A stretch of 64,000 bases of DNA from positions 124,001-188,000 of the forward strand of contig NZ_AROI01000004.1 of assembly GCF_000410875.1 (NCBI RefSeq). Reading direction: 5' to 3'. The notes beneath the pieces are model-generated. The model ran no database searches and had not been told where the DNA came from. It saw only the letters and a program-made list of their open reading frames with translations. Source of the stretch: Halopseudomonas pelagia CL-AP6 (GTDB taxonomy: Bacteria; Pseudomonadota; Gammaproteobacteria; Pseudomonadales; Pseudomonadaceae). The translations under genes were made by a program, and so were the position numbers. Shown here piece after piece: positions 40,178-49,048 of this stretch (positions are counted from its first letter, which is position 1; every line of letters starts with the position of its first letter).

Positions 40178-41908
40178 TCAAGCCTTCACCACCAACACGT
40201 CCTCCATGATCAGATACTCCAGATCCGATCCAAAGAACATATCCAGCGCGTCTTTTGGTGAACACACCATAGGTTCGCCACGGCGATTGAGCGAGGTATT
40301 GAGCACCACACCGTTGCCGGTCAAGCGCTCCAAGTGGGTCATCAGATCATAGTAGCGCGGATTATATTCGCGCTTGAGCACCTGGGCACGGGCGGTGCCG
40401 TCCTCGTGGACGACTTCGTGCACGCGGCGTCTCCATTCGTCGTTCACTTCAAAGGTGAAGGTCATAAAGGGCGACGGGTGATCGATCCCCAACATCTGCG
40501 GTGCGACGGTATCGAGCATCGACGGGCAGAATGGGCGCCAGCGTTCGCGGAACTTGATCTGCGCGTTGATACGATCGGCCACACCCGCCACGCTGGGGCA
40601 ACCAATAATCGAGCGGCCACCCAGAGCACGCGGCCCGAACTCCATGCGCCCCTGGAACCAGGCCACCGGGTTACCTTCAGCCAGAATATCAGCGATATAT
40701 TCGGGAGCGTCTTCGATCAGCTTCCATTGCGGCTTGTTCGGGTGACGGGCACAGGCGGCGATGACATCTTCGTTGCTGTAGCTGGGGCCGAGATAGACGT
40801 GCTCCATCTTCTCCACCGGCACGCCGTTCTGCTCGGAAATATATGCCGCCGCACCAACAGCGGTGCCGGCGTCGCCGGAGGCAGGCTGCACGAACAACTC
40901 CTTGACTTCCGGGCGGGCAATAATGCGTTGATTCAGCTTGACGTTCAGTGCGCAGCCACCGGCAAACGCGAGCTTGCCGGTTTCGCGCAAAATATCGCCG
41001 AGGTAGTAATCCATCATTTCCAGCGAGAGCTTTTCAAACAACGCCTGCATGCTGGCGGCATAGTGGATGTAGGGGTCGTCGGCGATATCCCCTTCACGCT
41101 TGGGGCCCAGCCATTCGATCAGCTTGGGTGAGAAGTAAAAGCCCTTGCCTTTCTCCTTGTAACGCCGGAAGCCAATCACGTTGGCGTAATCGGTATTGAT
41201 GATCAGCTCGCCATTCTCGAACTTGGCCAACCGGGAAAAATCGTACTTGGCCGCGTCGCCATAGGGCGCCATGCCCATAACCTTGAATTCGCCGTCGAGC
41301 ATTTCAAAACCCAGGTACTCGGTCAGCGCGCCATACAGACCACCGAGAGAATCCGGGTCGTAGAACTCCTTGATCTTGTGAATCTTGCCGTTCTCCCCAT
41401 AGCCAAAGAAGGTCGTGGCATATTCACCCTTGCCGTCGATGCCCATGATCGCGGTCTTTTCCTTAAAACCGGAGCAGTGATAAGCACTGGAGGCGTGAGC
41501 CAGATGGTGTTCGACCGGCTCAAGACGGACTTTTTTCGCATCAAAGCCCAACTGCTCAAGGCACCAGAGGATCTTCTTGCGATAGCGATTGAACCGCCGA
41601 TTGCCCATCAGGATCGCATCTAGCGAGCGATCAGGCGCGTACCAATAGCGCTTGGCGTAATGCCAGCGGGCCTTGCCGAAAATGCTAATGGGCGCGAATG
41701 GAATGGTGACGATATCCACATCAGCAGGCGTAATGCCGGCTTGTTCCAGACAGAACTTAGCCGACTCGTAAGGCATGCGATTCTTGGCGTGTTTGTCACG
41801 CACAAAGCGCTCTTCTTCTACAGCAGCTATCAGCTTGCCGTCGATATACAGCGCGGCTGAAGGGTCATGGCTGAGTGCGCCGGAGAGTCCGAGAATTGTC
41901 AGTGCCAC
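40178..41908 (-). CDS. LPS core carbamoyltransferase (PA5005/WapO type)
   Basis: 576 residues from a GTG start with GAGG seven bases before. NodU/CmcH family: N-terminal ASKHA-like domain beginning ILGLSGALSHDPSAAL and holding EHHLAHASSAYHCSGF and GIDGKGEYAT, then a C-terminal domain with WFQGRMEFGPRALGGRSI. It transfers a carbamoyl group from carbamoyl phosphate via an adenylate; in P. aeruginosa the homologue is linked to the 7-O-carbamoyl group of heptose II. GC near 62% in a sampled line, in contrast to the next genes. Confidence 0.88.
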   Translation of the reverse strand: MALTILGLSGALSHDPSAALYIDGKLIAAVEEERFVRDKHAKNRMPYESAKFCLEQAGITPADVDIVTIPFAPISIFGKARWHYAKRYWYAPDRSLDAILMGNRRFNRYRKKILWCLEQLGFDAKKVRLEPVEHHLAHASSAYHCSGFKEKTAIMGIDGKGEYATTFFGYGENGKIHKIKEFYDPDSLGGLYGALTEYLGFEMLDGEFKVMGMAPYGDAAKYDFSRLAKFENGELIINTDYANVIGFRRYKEKGKGFYFSPKLIEWLGPKREGDIADDPYIHYAASMQALFEKLSLEMMDYYLGDILRETGKLAFAGGCALNVKLNQRIIARPEVKELFVQPASGDAGTAVGAAAYISEQNGVPVEKMEHVYLGPSYSNEDVIAACARHPNKPQWKLIEDAPEYIADILAEGNPVAWFQGRMEFGPRALGGRSIIGCPSVAGVADRINAQIKFRERWRPFCPSMLDTVAPQMLGIDHPSPFMTFTFEVNDEWRRRVHEVVHEDGTARAQVLKREYNPRYYDLMTHLERLTGNGVVLNTSLNRRGEPMVCSPKDALDMFFGSDLEYLIMEDVLVVKA

Positions 41909-42054
41909 TGATTTGCCTCTTATTGGTTGTAAGCGGGCCGCATAGCCCGATGGCGAAGGTGCAAAACCAAGGCCTGGGCGACACCGGCCAGTATTTAGTA
42001 TTAACGCAAGGTCACTAGTATAGCCTTAGCAGGTCTCATCTCGGAACAGCAGTA

Positions 42055-42894
42055 TCAGTGCGAATCAGCGCCCCGCGCCAGAACGGAGACGTCATTAGTT
42101 GACTCTCCCACCCACGCATGCAACTCCGCAAGCGATAGACGCGGCACGATTGAAGCCGGAAGGCGACTATTATTTGAGAGATTGAATACTTCAAAACGCC
42201 CTGGAGCGACTATCCTTTCTGACATAAAGCGAAAACTGGGAAGAATGTAGTCCTCATAATCCCTGTCCAAGGTACTAGGCAAGGCGCTATCGCCTTGTTC
42301 ATAAAACCTGCCAGCGGAGGGATTGAGATCAACACCAAGCAGAAAAACACGATTGAACCCTAGGTGGCAGGCCAATTGTAGCCCCGCGAAAGGGATAGTC
42401 CTGGAGCCGAAATAGCCTTTTGCCATGTTGGTGCTGAACCCTACTCGGTTTGGCTTGGCATGCAAGAGAGAGAAATGACTATGCAAATGCGGGTCTTTTC
42501 GTATAGACCAGGCAAATCGTTTATCCGACATAATGGCCCGGCGATTGCGGCGATTTAATCGTGACATGAGGTAGAGATGTCTTGCTTCAAGGCACTCCGG
42601 CACCAGCGAGGCCAACTGTTCATAGCAATCAGCCGTCATAGCCGTGCACGCAGCTTGATCGACCCCCTTGGCCGCCAACATGGGTCGTGCCTCAACGAAA
42701 CTCGGATCATCGCACAGGTAGAAAGTAGGCCGCACGGCACCCGCCTCACATTTGAGAATCGAACCATTCATCGCGATGACCGGGATGGAGGGGAACTGTT
42801 CTAACGGAAAGTTGGCGGCCGACGGGCCGGAAGCGAGAATAAATACGGGACCACTCGCACTCTGAAAGTTGCGCTCAAACAAGTCAAAATTCAA
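42055..42894 (-). CDS. GT42/DUF115-like Rossmann protein (putative sialyltransferase-type enzyme)
   Basis: 279 residues from a TTG start with GAGG seven bases upstream. The N-terminal strand and loop VFILASGPSAANFPLEQFPSIPVIAMNGSI recalls the NGPSL nucleotide-sugar loop of Campylobacter CstII (GT42) and of DUF115/Maf proteins. FAGLQLACHLGFNRVFLLGVDLNP and FEVFNLSNNSRL parallel later CstII blocks in order and spacing. No membrane segment. First gene of a four-gene insert after the carbamoyltransferase. The sugar is unknown and enzymatic function is inferred. Confidence 0.6.
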   Translation of the reverse strand: MNFDLFERNFQSASGPVFILASGPSAANFPLEQFPSIPVIAMNGSILKCEAGAVRPTFYLCDDPSFVEARPMLAAKGVDQAACTAMTADCYEQLASLVPECLEARHLYLMSRLNRRNRRAIMSDKRFAWSIRKDPHLHSHFSLLHAKPNRVGFSTNMAKGYFGSRTIPFAGLQLACHLGFNRVFLLGVDLNPSAGRFYEQGDSALPSTLDRDYEDYILPSFRFMSERIVAPGRFEVFNLSNNSRLPASIVPRLSLAELHAWVGESTNDVSVLARGADSH

Positions 42895-43105
42895 ACGGGA
42901 TGCCTCTACATCAGCTTTAATCAGTCGCTGTTTTTAATCAAAGGGGGCTTACTTCAAGCAATACTGCTCACGCTAACAACAACCTTGCACGCTGTAAACA
43001 TGCATTGAGGATCCGTCTAAGCTCACCAATGCCTGCCAACCCTGGAACGCGATCTATCTTTGCATGTCATAGATCTAAACCACCTTTCCATTCCCGGAAT
43101 GAAAC
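42895..43105. promoter_or_regulatory. Divergent promoter region in the LPS insert
   Basis: A 211-base AT-richer gap between the minus-strand GT42-like gene and the plus-strand QueC-like gene, the only head-to-head pair inside the core cluster. It should hold promoters for both. I could not pick a convincing -10/-35 pair. Confidence 0.4.
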
Positions 43106-44266
43106 ATGATTGGCAACCAAATCCCGCTAACTATCAATACTCTTTTTGATCAAGGGCAAATCAAACTGCAGGCCGACTGTTTTGAAATAGACTTGGAAGT
43201 GCAGGGACGCGATGATTTTTCCGGCATCAGCAATACCTTCGCGCTATGGATCTGCTTGCCTATAGCCATGAGCTTGAACCGGGATCTGCACATTCTTGGG
43301 CAGGTAAGCCCTACTGCTCTGTCGAACGCCAAAAAGCTCATTGAAATCTGGTTTGCTTGGCGGCCCGATTTATTTCATATCATCAAGGTAAGTGCAGAGC
43401 ATCCAACAGAAACTGCCTATGCACACCAGCAAGGCGAAATCATGCTCTATTCCGGAGGAGCAGACTCGACCTACGCGCTGTTAACTCATTATCTTCACAA
43501 AGGCACTCAGGTGGCGGCGCTGACCATTCAGGGCATGGACTACGATGCTGACGACACGGTTCGCTTCAACGCACTGCTTGCCAAAACACGCCCCCTTCGG
43601 GACCTGGCGATCAATGAGCATTACATCGTCAGATCAAATGCGGCGGAGATCATGGCTCGTTATGGTACGCACGGCGATTGCGGACACGGATTTCAGCTGT
43701 TCGGCTCGCTATTTCTTTTGGAAGACCGCTATCGCAGCGGCAGTATTGCGGCCGATTGCACGAGGCAGATCGAAATGCTGATCTGTCCATGGGGCACCAG
43801 CTCGCTGACCAACCCCTTGTTCGCCAGCAGCCAGTTTCATATCAACACATTGGACATAGATCTGGGACGCCCGGAAAAACTGGCAGCACTAAGCACAAAC
43901 GAGATGGCGTTGCAGTGTGTGAGCTTCTGTAAAAAACGTAAAATCCGTCCAGACAACTGCGGGGTATGCTCCAAATGCAGCCGCAGTAAAGCCATGTTCC
44001 TCGCAGAAACCGGGAGGATTCCCGATATGTTTCTTGATAACAGCTTCAGCGAAGACATGCTCCTGGACATTGACTTGAGCAATAGAGGCGAAAGGGGGTC
44101 AGCCATGGACCTGATTAGCTCCGCCGCGCGCAATGGCCGCCTCTCACTCTTTCCTCAGCTTACGGCTCGGCTCTGCGCCAAACCTGCACGCCAATCCTGG
44201 CTGGAGCGTCAAAAAGCCATATGGGTAAAGCGAATCAGGCAACTTAATGCGGGCAAGCCAGGCTGA
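43106..44266 (+). CDS. QueC-like PP-loop ATPase with zinc motif, in the LPS core cluster
   Basis: 386 residues from the ATG behind CCCGGAATGAAAC. Residues about 1-105 form an unrecognised N-terminal domain. The PP-loop SGGADS is at 116-121, followed by a Rossmann-like half with GMDYDADDTVRF. Four cysteines C275, C285, C288 and C291 (CGVCSKC at the end) reproduce the C-x8/9-C-x2-C-x2-C zinc site of QueC. QueC enzymes adenylate a carboxylate and form an amide/nitrile. No queuosine genes are nearby, so a role in adenylating a carboxyl group for LPS modification is inferred. GC is low in sampled lines (40-55%). Confidence 0.72.
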   Translation: MIGNQIPLTINTLFDQGQIKLQADCFEIDLEVQGRDDFSGISNTFALWICLPIAMSLNRDLHILGQVSPTALSNAKKLIEIWFAWRPDLFHIIKVSAEHPTETAYAHQQGEIMLYSGGADSTYALLTHYLHKGTQVAALTIQGMDYDADDTVRFNALLAKTRPLRDLAINEHYIVRSNAAEIMARYGTHGDCGHGFQLFGSLFLLEDRYRSGSIAADCTRQIEMLICPWGTSSLTNPLFASSQFHINTLDIDLGRPEKLAALSTNEMALQCVSFCKKRKIRPDNCGVCSKCSRSKAMFLAETGRIPDMFLDNSFSEDMLLDIDLSNRGERGSAMDLISSAARNGRLSLFPQLTARLCAKPARQSWLERQKAIWVKRIRQLNAGKPG

Positions 44267-44273
44267 CCAGATG

Positions 44274-45335
44274 TCACTTGTTCTGCGCATCGCTGGCTAA
44301 TCTGGCAATACCGGCAAACATCCGCTTCGCCGCTGCCAGCGAGTGCTCAAGAAATCGCTCCAGACCAGCCCTTTCGGCTTCGCTATAGGGCTGCGCGGGC
44401 AATCTGGACAGGCCCTCGGTATAGCTTTCGCACAGACGGCCCGATAACCCCGCCTGCTTCAACAAGCCTTCAATTTTATGGGTATTCGAGCTGAGGGCCA
44501 TGAACGGCGTTCCCGTTATCATGCACAGTGTCGCCATATGAAAGCGTCCGGTAACCACACCTTCCGCAGCACTGATGGTACGCAGAAAATCTGCCGTCGA
44601 CTGTACCGAGTACCGCCAGCGCAAACGACCTAGCCCCCTGGAAGACGAGGCATCAGGATGGCGGCCTAACCGGCTGCCCAGCCTATGGCGTAGCATTTTG
44701 GCATTGGCCTTTAAACTTTTGAAAAAGAAGCGACCTTCGCTCCCGTGGCGCAGTGGGGGGATAGTACGGATACTCAGGTAGCGCACGTCCATATCAGAAG
44801 GAAGCTGACTCAACGTCTCCCACAGTTGCTGTTGAACCGACTTCAACACACTGCCGTTGATTATCAGCCCGTGGCGGACCAGGCCGCCCACCGCAGGACG
44901 AAATGACAGTGTCAGATCGGGTACCACTTCAGAGGCAACGCCCGCTAACTCAAGCGCCTCCCGGCTCAAGTCATCCCGAACAAAGATTTGCGAGAAATCG
45001 CCAGCGAACTCGGTCAACTGTTGGTTGTTCTGCCACACCGAGTTAATCAATACGCAGGGAATACCCAGCTTACGGCAATGACGTGCCAGACGCCCAAGCA
45101 TCATGGCTGCCGGCGCATCGTCATGCATCGTACCTTCACCATTGACGATACACACGTCAGCCTCGGCTACACGCTCAAGTAAAAACCGGTCTTTGGTCCA
45201 GTCATGGCGCACTGGCGAGGCATGAGCAATATGCATACCGGCCTCCGTCGCCAGAGCCCGAATTTGCCTGATAACCAATTGGCAGCCGTGGTGGTCATCA
45301 TAAGAAGTATCGTTGAACAATATTGCCTGCAACAA
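44274..45335 (-). CDS. Polysaccharide pyruvyl transferase family protein
   Basis: 353 residues from a TTG with GGGAG seven bases upstream. The family marks are the N-terminal CIVNGEGTMHDDA near 62-74, the domain break, and the C-terminal VVTGRFHMATLCMITGTPFMALSSNTHKIEGLL with the conserved Arg and His. Such enzymes move pyruvate from PEP to a sugar as a ketal, but many relatives act on other substrates. Seven bases separate its stop from that of the QueC-like gene, tail to tail. Confidence 0.75.
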   Translation of the reverse strand: MLQAILFNDTSYDDHHGCQLVIRQIRALATEAGMHIAHASPVRHDWTKDRFLLERVAEADVCIVNGEGTMHDDAPAAMMLGRLARHCRKLGIPCVLINSVWQNNQQLTEFAGDFSQIFVRDDLSREALELAGVASEVVPDLTLSFRPAVGGLVRHGLIINGSVLKSVQQQLWETLSQLPSDMDVRYLSIRTIPPLRHGSEGRFFFKSLKANAKMLRHRLGSRLGRHPDASSSRGLGRLRWRYSVQSTADFLRTISAAEGVVTGRFHMATLCMITGTPFMALSSNTHKIEGLLKQAGLSGRLCESYTEGLSRLPAQPYSEAERAGLERFLEHSLAAAKRMFAGIARLASDAQNK

Positions 45336-45383
45336 GAATCAGCTCCCTGAAGGATAATAGGGCATGACGACAGGCATCATAGC

Positions 45384-46670
45384 TCAGCCAGGATTGCGTG
45401 GGATCAACCGAACGAGCCCGCCTTCCATATCGGCGCAACATTGCGCCCATGCTGTGAGCACGCTCGCGCAATGGTCTGTCTGTGCGTCAGACTCACCGTG
45501 CTCTGTCGTATACGTGTTTACCAACGCGTCCAACCGATTAACGCTAGATGCCTTTAACAGCACTACCTCGCCCTCGAGAATATCCGCTTCCAGCTCCTCC
45601 CTGAGCATTTCCAAAGAATCAAGGACGATGACACGCGAAGGACCGTAGGTCTCGATCAACCGGGTTATTTCATGCGGCGGTCTGAAAACCAGAACACGAT
45701 CAGCATAGGCAAGCGCAATCTTGACAGCCTTGCGCAATTTGGGACTGAAAGCTCCTGCGTAATCAGACATATTACCCAACACTATCGTCTTGCGCGGCGC
45801 CGTTTGAAACGCGTTCAACACACCAAATGCCAGCTCCAGAGTTGGATAAGGCGCTTTCACGGTATCGCAGATAAGCTGACGCTGATGGGTGATCGGATGC
45901 ACCGAGCAACGGCCCTGAAGGCCGTGAAACAGCCGAGCACGCTCGGCCAATTCGGATAGGGAAATGCCCGCCTGATGCGCGCAGGCGATTGCCGCCAAAG
46001 CAGCAGAAACGAAATGTAACGCAGGCAGGCCGATATCGAACTCGACGCGCTGATCAGCATGCGCACAGGTAAAGTTCAACCGTCCCTGGGGGTCGACCAA
46101 CGGGTTCAGCGCCCGATAGTCGGCCTTTTCTGCAAGGCCAAAAGTCATCACCTGTGCCTGAGTCGCCCCCGCCATACTCGCTACCAACGGATCATCCAGA
46201 TTGAGAAAGACCATACCAGATGCACTGACCGCACTGGCAAGCACGCTCTTTTCCTGCGCAGTAGCTTCGAGACTGCGAAAGTTGGCAAAGTGATCACTGG
46301 ATACCGAGGTGATGATAGCCATACACGGTTGGACCAGAGCGCAACCGCTGGCCAAGGCGCCCGGCTCATGCCCGCTCATTTCAACCACTAGGTACTGGTC
46401 TTCAGAGGTGACTTCGATCAGCCTCTGGGCAATATCCTTGAGCGCATTGTGCAAAATGGAACCCGCAGTCCGATAGCGAGAACCCAACAAGAAAAACAGC
46501 AAGGCGCTGGTTGAACTTTTACCTGCACTACCGGTGACGCCGATAATGTGCGTGGCTATCAGCTTCTTACGATTGTCCGCTGCGAGAACGAGATCGATTT
46601 CTGTACGTGCAGGCCGACGTCCGTGCTTGAGCATGAACAGCCATTTCGTCAGTACCCGTTTGATTTTCAT
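45384..46670 (-). CDS. MurF-like Mur ligase family protein in the LPS cluster
   Basis: 428 residues. P-loop GVTGSAGKSST at 44-54, the MurF-like block ITSVSSDHFANFRSLEATAQEKS with conserved His and the Lys that is carbamylated in Mur ligases, the NLDDP segment, and a C-terminal LGNMSDYAG stretch. Mur ligases join an amino acid or peptide to a carboxylate through an acyl phosphate. No cell-wall genes are nearby. I infer that it makes an amide on an LPS core sugar or its substituent, for example an aminoacyl group such as the alanyl group on Pseudomonas core galactosamine. Confidence 0.72.
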   Translation of the reverse strand: MKIKRVLTKWLFMLKHGRRPARTEIDLVLAADNRKKLIATHIIGVTGSAGKSSTSALLFFLLGSRYRTAGSILHNALKDIAQRLIEVTSEDQYLVVEMSGHEPGALASGCALVQPCMAIITSVSSDHFANFRSLEATAQEKSVLASAVSASGMVFLNLDDPLVASMAGATQAQVMTFGLAEKADYRALNPLVDPQGRLNFTCAHADQRVEFDIGLPALHFVSAALAAIACAHQAGISLSELAERARLFHGLQGRCSVHPITHQRQLICDTVKAPYPTLELAFGVLNAFQTAPRKTIVLGNMSDYAGAFSPKLRKAVKIALAYADRVLVFRPPHEITRLIETYGPSRVIVLDSLEMLREELEADILEGEVVLLKASSVNRLDALVNTYTTEHGESDAQTDHCASVLTAWAQCCADMEGGLVRLIPRNPG

Positions 46671-46787
46671 TCAAATCTCGTCCAGAGATAGGTTGTTAGA
46701 CGATACCCCTATGCAGCAAAACTGTCGCCAACCCTGATTATGTGTCATCCCTTAATTTCACAACCGTTACTTTCGTCGGCGTCGCGC

Positions 46788-48212
46788 TCAAGGAAGATGT
46801 GCGTCCAGCCAACGCGCCAGCGGACTGCTCGCAGGCCAGTTTCGTAACAGACGCGCACGGTCAATACGCCAAGCTTGATGCCAGGCGGCCTCGCTGCTGT
46901 GCGCCAGCATGCCATCGAGATCGATCAACCACACTTTTTCATCGTGCCAAAGCAGATTGGTAGCCTTGAAGTCACCATGACTGATACGCGCCTCGGCCAG
47001 TTGCCGCAGCAGCAGCAGCAGTGCCTCGCCTTGTGGCACAGAGGGCTCGATTTGGCCGTCAACCCCGAAAAGCTCGAGCAAATTCTGACCCGGACAATAT
47101 TCGCAGATCAGCCAGGCGCGGCGACGTAAAGGGCCGAAACGGCTTTCAATCATCGCCAGTGGCGCGGGCGTGGGAATGCGCAAAAACTGCAGACGTTGCG
47201 CCGCCAGCCATGAATGCCAGGCGCGGCTGGGGCGCCAGAAACGGCTCAGCCAATGGCCAAGCCCTTTGATGTTGTAGCGCTTGATCACGACGCTACCGCT
47301 GTCTAACTGGGTCAGCGTAACGCTACTGCTGCCGCCGTCTTTTAGCTGGGGGGTTTGCTCGAACGGCGAGTCCGGCGCATCCAACAGTGGGTGCAGGTCT
47401 GCGGCACGGGCTCGCACCGCCGCAGAAAATCGCCACCAGTTGCGCTTCACCTGAAAAAAACTGCAATCACGCACGGCCTTGCGTAGCCAATCAGCCAGCC
47501 GCTGCGCTCTAACCCGCCGCACTTGTTCAGCAATACGATCTGGGTTGAGTGCGCGCTCAGCATTGATCTGAAGGTAATGGATCAGCAGCAGTTCGACATA
47601 CTCGTCCCACGAGCGATCCAGCTGAGCAAAAAAAATGGCTAGATTATCTTCTGCCTGCCGCGACGCCAGGGGCTGACCAGGGCTGACCAGCTCGATTGCG
47701 TCGCCGTCGATCACGTAAAGCTGTTCGCCCTGCAGCAGAAAGTTGCCCAAATGCAGATCCGTCTGCGCCAGGCCGGCACGGTGCATGGCGGCAATACTGC
47801 CCAGCGCCTGACCCAGGAAATCGAGCGCTGAAGCACTGCCAGCCGGTCGATCATCCATCTCGTCCCAGATTTGCTGCAAGTTGTTTGAACCTTGCAGATA
47901 ATCAGTGCAAATAAACCGGCTACCAAGCTCCAGCTCGCCACTGGCCACGATATCGGGTGTTGCAATACCAGCCTCCTTTAACGCCAGCAGGCCATCCAGC
48001 TCCCGCTGCGCATGCCGACTGGCGCTACGGGATATAAACAGCTTAACCACTACCGCCCGCCCGTTAAGCTCACCGGCAGCCACCAGGCGCTTGCCGGGCA
48101 ACACCCGTAACCAATGCTGCAGCGATATTTCCCCTGCGGGGGTAGCCAGCAATGCCGGCAACACCGGAGCGCGTCCGCCAGCGGCCAGCGCAGCAAGGGT
48201 GGTTGGCATCAT
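46788..48212 (-). CDS. Double kinase-domain protein of the LPS core operon (PA5006 type)
   Basis: 474 residues with two kinase-like halves. The first (about 35-200) has VVVKLFISRSASRHAQRELDGL, QTDLHLGNFLL and YVIDGDAIEL; the second (about 290-470) has VVIKRYNIKG, SHGDFKATNLLW and VWLIDLDGML. Both catalytic loops keep the Asp and Asn, so both domains may be active. It probably phosphorylates core heptose or supports the other kinases. The start overlaps the upstream kinase stop by four bases. Confidence 0.8.
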   Translation of the reverse strand: MMPTTLAALAAGGRAPVLPALLATPAGEISLQHWLRVLPGKRLVAAGELNGRAVVVKLFISRSASRHAQRELDGLLALKEAGIATPDIVASGELELGSRFICTDYLQGSNNLQQIWDEMDDRPAGSASALDFLGQALGSIAAMHRAGLAQTDLHLGNFLLQGEQLYVIDGDAIELVSPGQPLASRQAEDNLAIFFAQLDRSWDEYVELLLIHYLQINAERALNPDRIAEQVRRVRAQRLADWLRKAVRDCSFFQVKRNWWRFSAAVRARAADLHPLLDAPDSPFEQTPQLKDGGSSSVTLTQLDSGSVVIKRYNIKGLGHWLSRFWRPSRAWHSWLAAQRLQFLRIPTPAPLAMIESRFGPLRRRAWLICEYCPGQNLLELFGVDGQIEPSVPQGEALLLLLRQLAEARISHGDFKATNLLWHDEKVWLIDLDGMLAHSSEAAWHQAWRIDRARLLRNWPASSPLARWLDAHLP

Positions 48213-48982
48213 CTGCGCTCTTTCGCCTCTATGCGCTTCTGGATACGGATGATAAAAGCCTTCGCTTCGTTATCCAGATGGCTCTTTTGCAAGTATGCCA
48301 ATATAAACCTCAGCCTCTCAGTCCGACTTGGCGCCCCGCTCCGGCGGCTGAACGAGCCAAGATCGGCCACGTAATCTGCCTGGCCAAACCAGGCGCGACG
48401 GGTTTTTTCCAGATCAATCAAGCGGGCATCAGCGCCCTGATCATCGACCTTCAAGAACACATGCTTGGGGTACAAGCACTGGTGGACCTTGCCCGCCTGA
48501 TGAAGCGACCTGATCAACTTGGCAGCAGCTAGAATCAACCTTTGTTTTCCGCGCCAGCCCAGGCCTTGCCAAGATTGAAACCAGGTACTCAGCGGTTCGT
48601 ATCCATCCAGCGCTTCAGTCAACAACAGCGCTTGCCGGTGACCATTGAGGCGCCGCTGGGCAAAATACACCGCCTTTAAAGCGGGGATACCTTGACCGGC
48701 ATAGCTCTTGATGGCACGGAATTCGCGGGCAAACGTAGGTTCCCCAAGGGGGTGCCTCAAGCTGCGAGTCAAATGATTGTCCTGGCGCTTAAGATAAAAT
48801 CCGCGGGCGACGCCCTCGGCATCCGTTAACTCCAACCGATATACGCTGCTCCAGCCACCACGGCTGGTATTGGGTGCATCTACCGCATCCAGCTGCAAGG
48901 CCCAAAGCGCAGCAAAATTATCCAGCCCATGCTGAGCAAGCAGCTCCCTTGCGCCCTGAGGGGCAAAATACTCCTGGATCAT
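48209..48982 (-). CDS. LPS kinase InaA/WapQ family, copy 1
   Basis: 257 residues. Kinase-like: FYLKRQDNHLTRSLRHPLGEPTFAREFRAI, IRSLHQAGKVHQCLYPKHVFL, and ARLIDLEKTRRAWFG. The catalytic loop reads HQCLYPKHVFL, so the usual Asp is replaced by Cys/Leu, as in several InaA-type proteins; activity is uncertain. Closely similar to the next gene upstream, evidence of tandem duplication. Position matches PA5007 (WapQ). Confidence 0.8.
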   Translation of the reverse strand: MIQEYFAPQGARELLAQHGLDNFAALWALQLDAVDAPNTSRGGWSSVYRLELTDAEGVARGFYLKRQDNHLTRSLRHPLGEPTFAREFRAIKSYAGQGIPALKAVYFAQRRLNGHRQALLLTEALDGYEPLSTWFQSWQGLGWRGKQRLILAAAKLIRSLHQAGKVHQCLYPKHVFLKVDDQGADARLIDLEKTRRAWFGQADYVADLGSFSRRSGAPSRTERLRFILAYLQKSHLDNEAKAFIIRIQKRIEAKERR

Positions 48983-49048
48983 TCTCGGTCCCTATCATGA
49001 TCAAACTAAAAAGTGAGGCCCGAAATCGGGTGTGACTGAACACATGGG

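Noticed and set aside
43106..44266. Anti-phage defence (type IV CBASS/Qat) reading of the QueC-like gene
   Set aside because: No cyclase, effector, TatD-like or ubiquitin-like partner gene is near; all neighbours are LPS genes.
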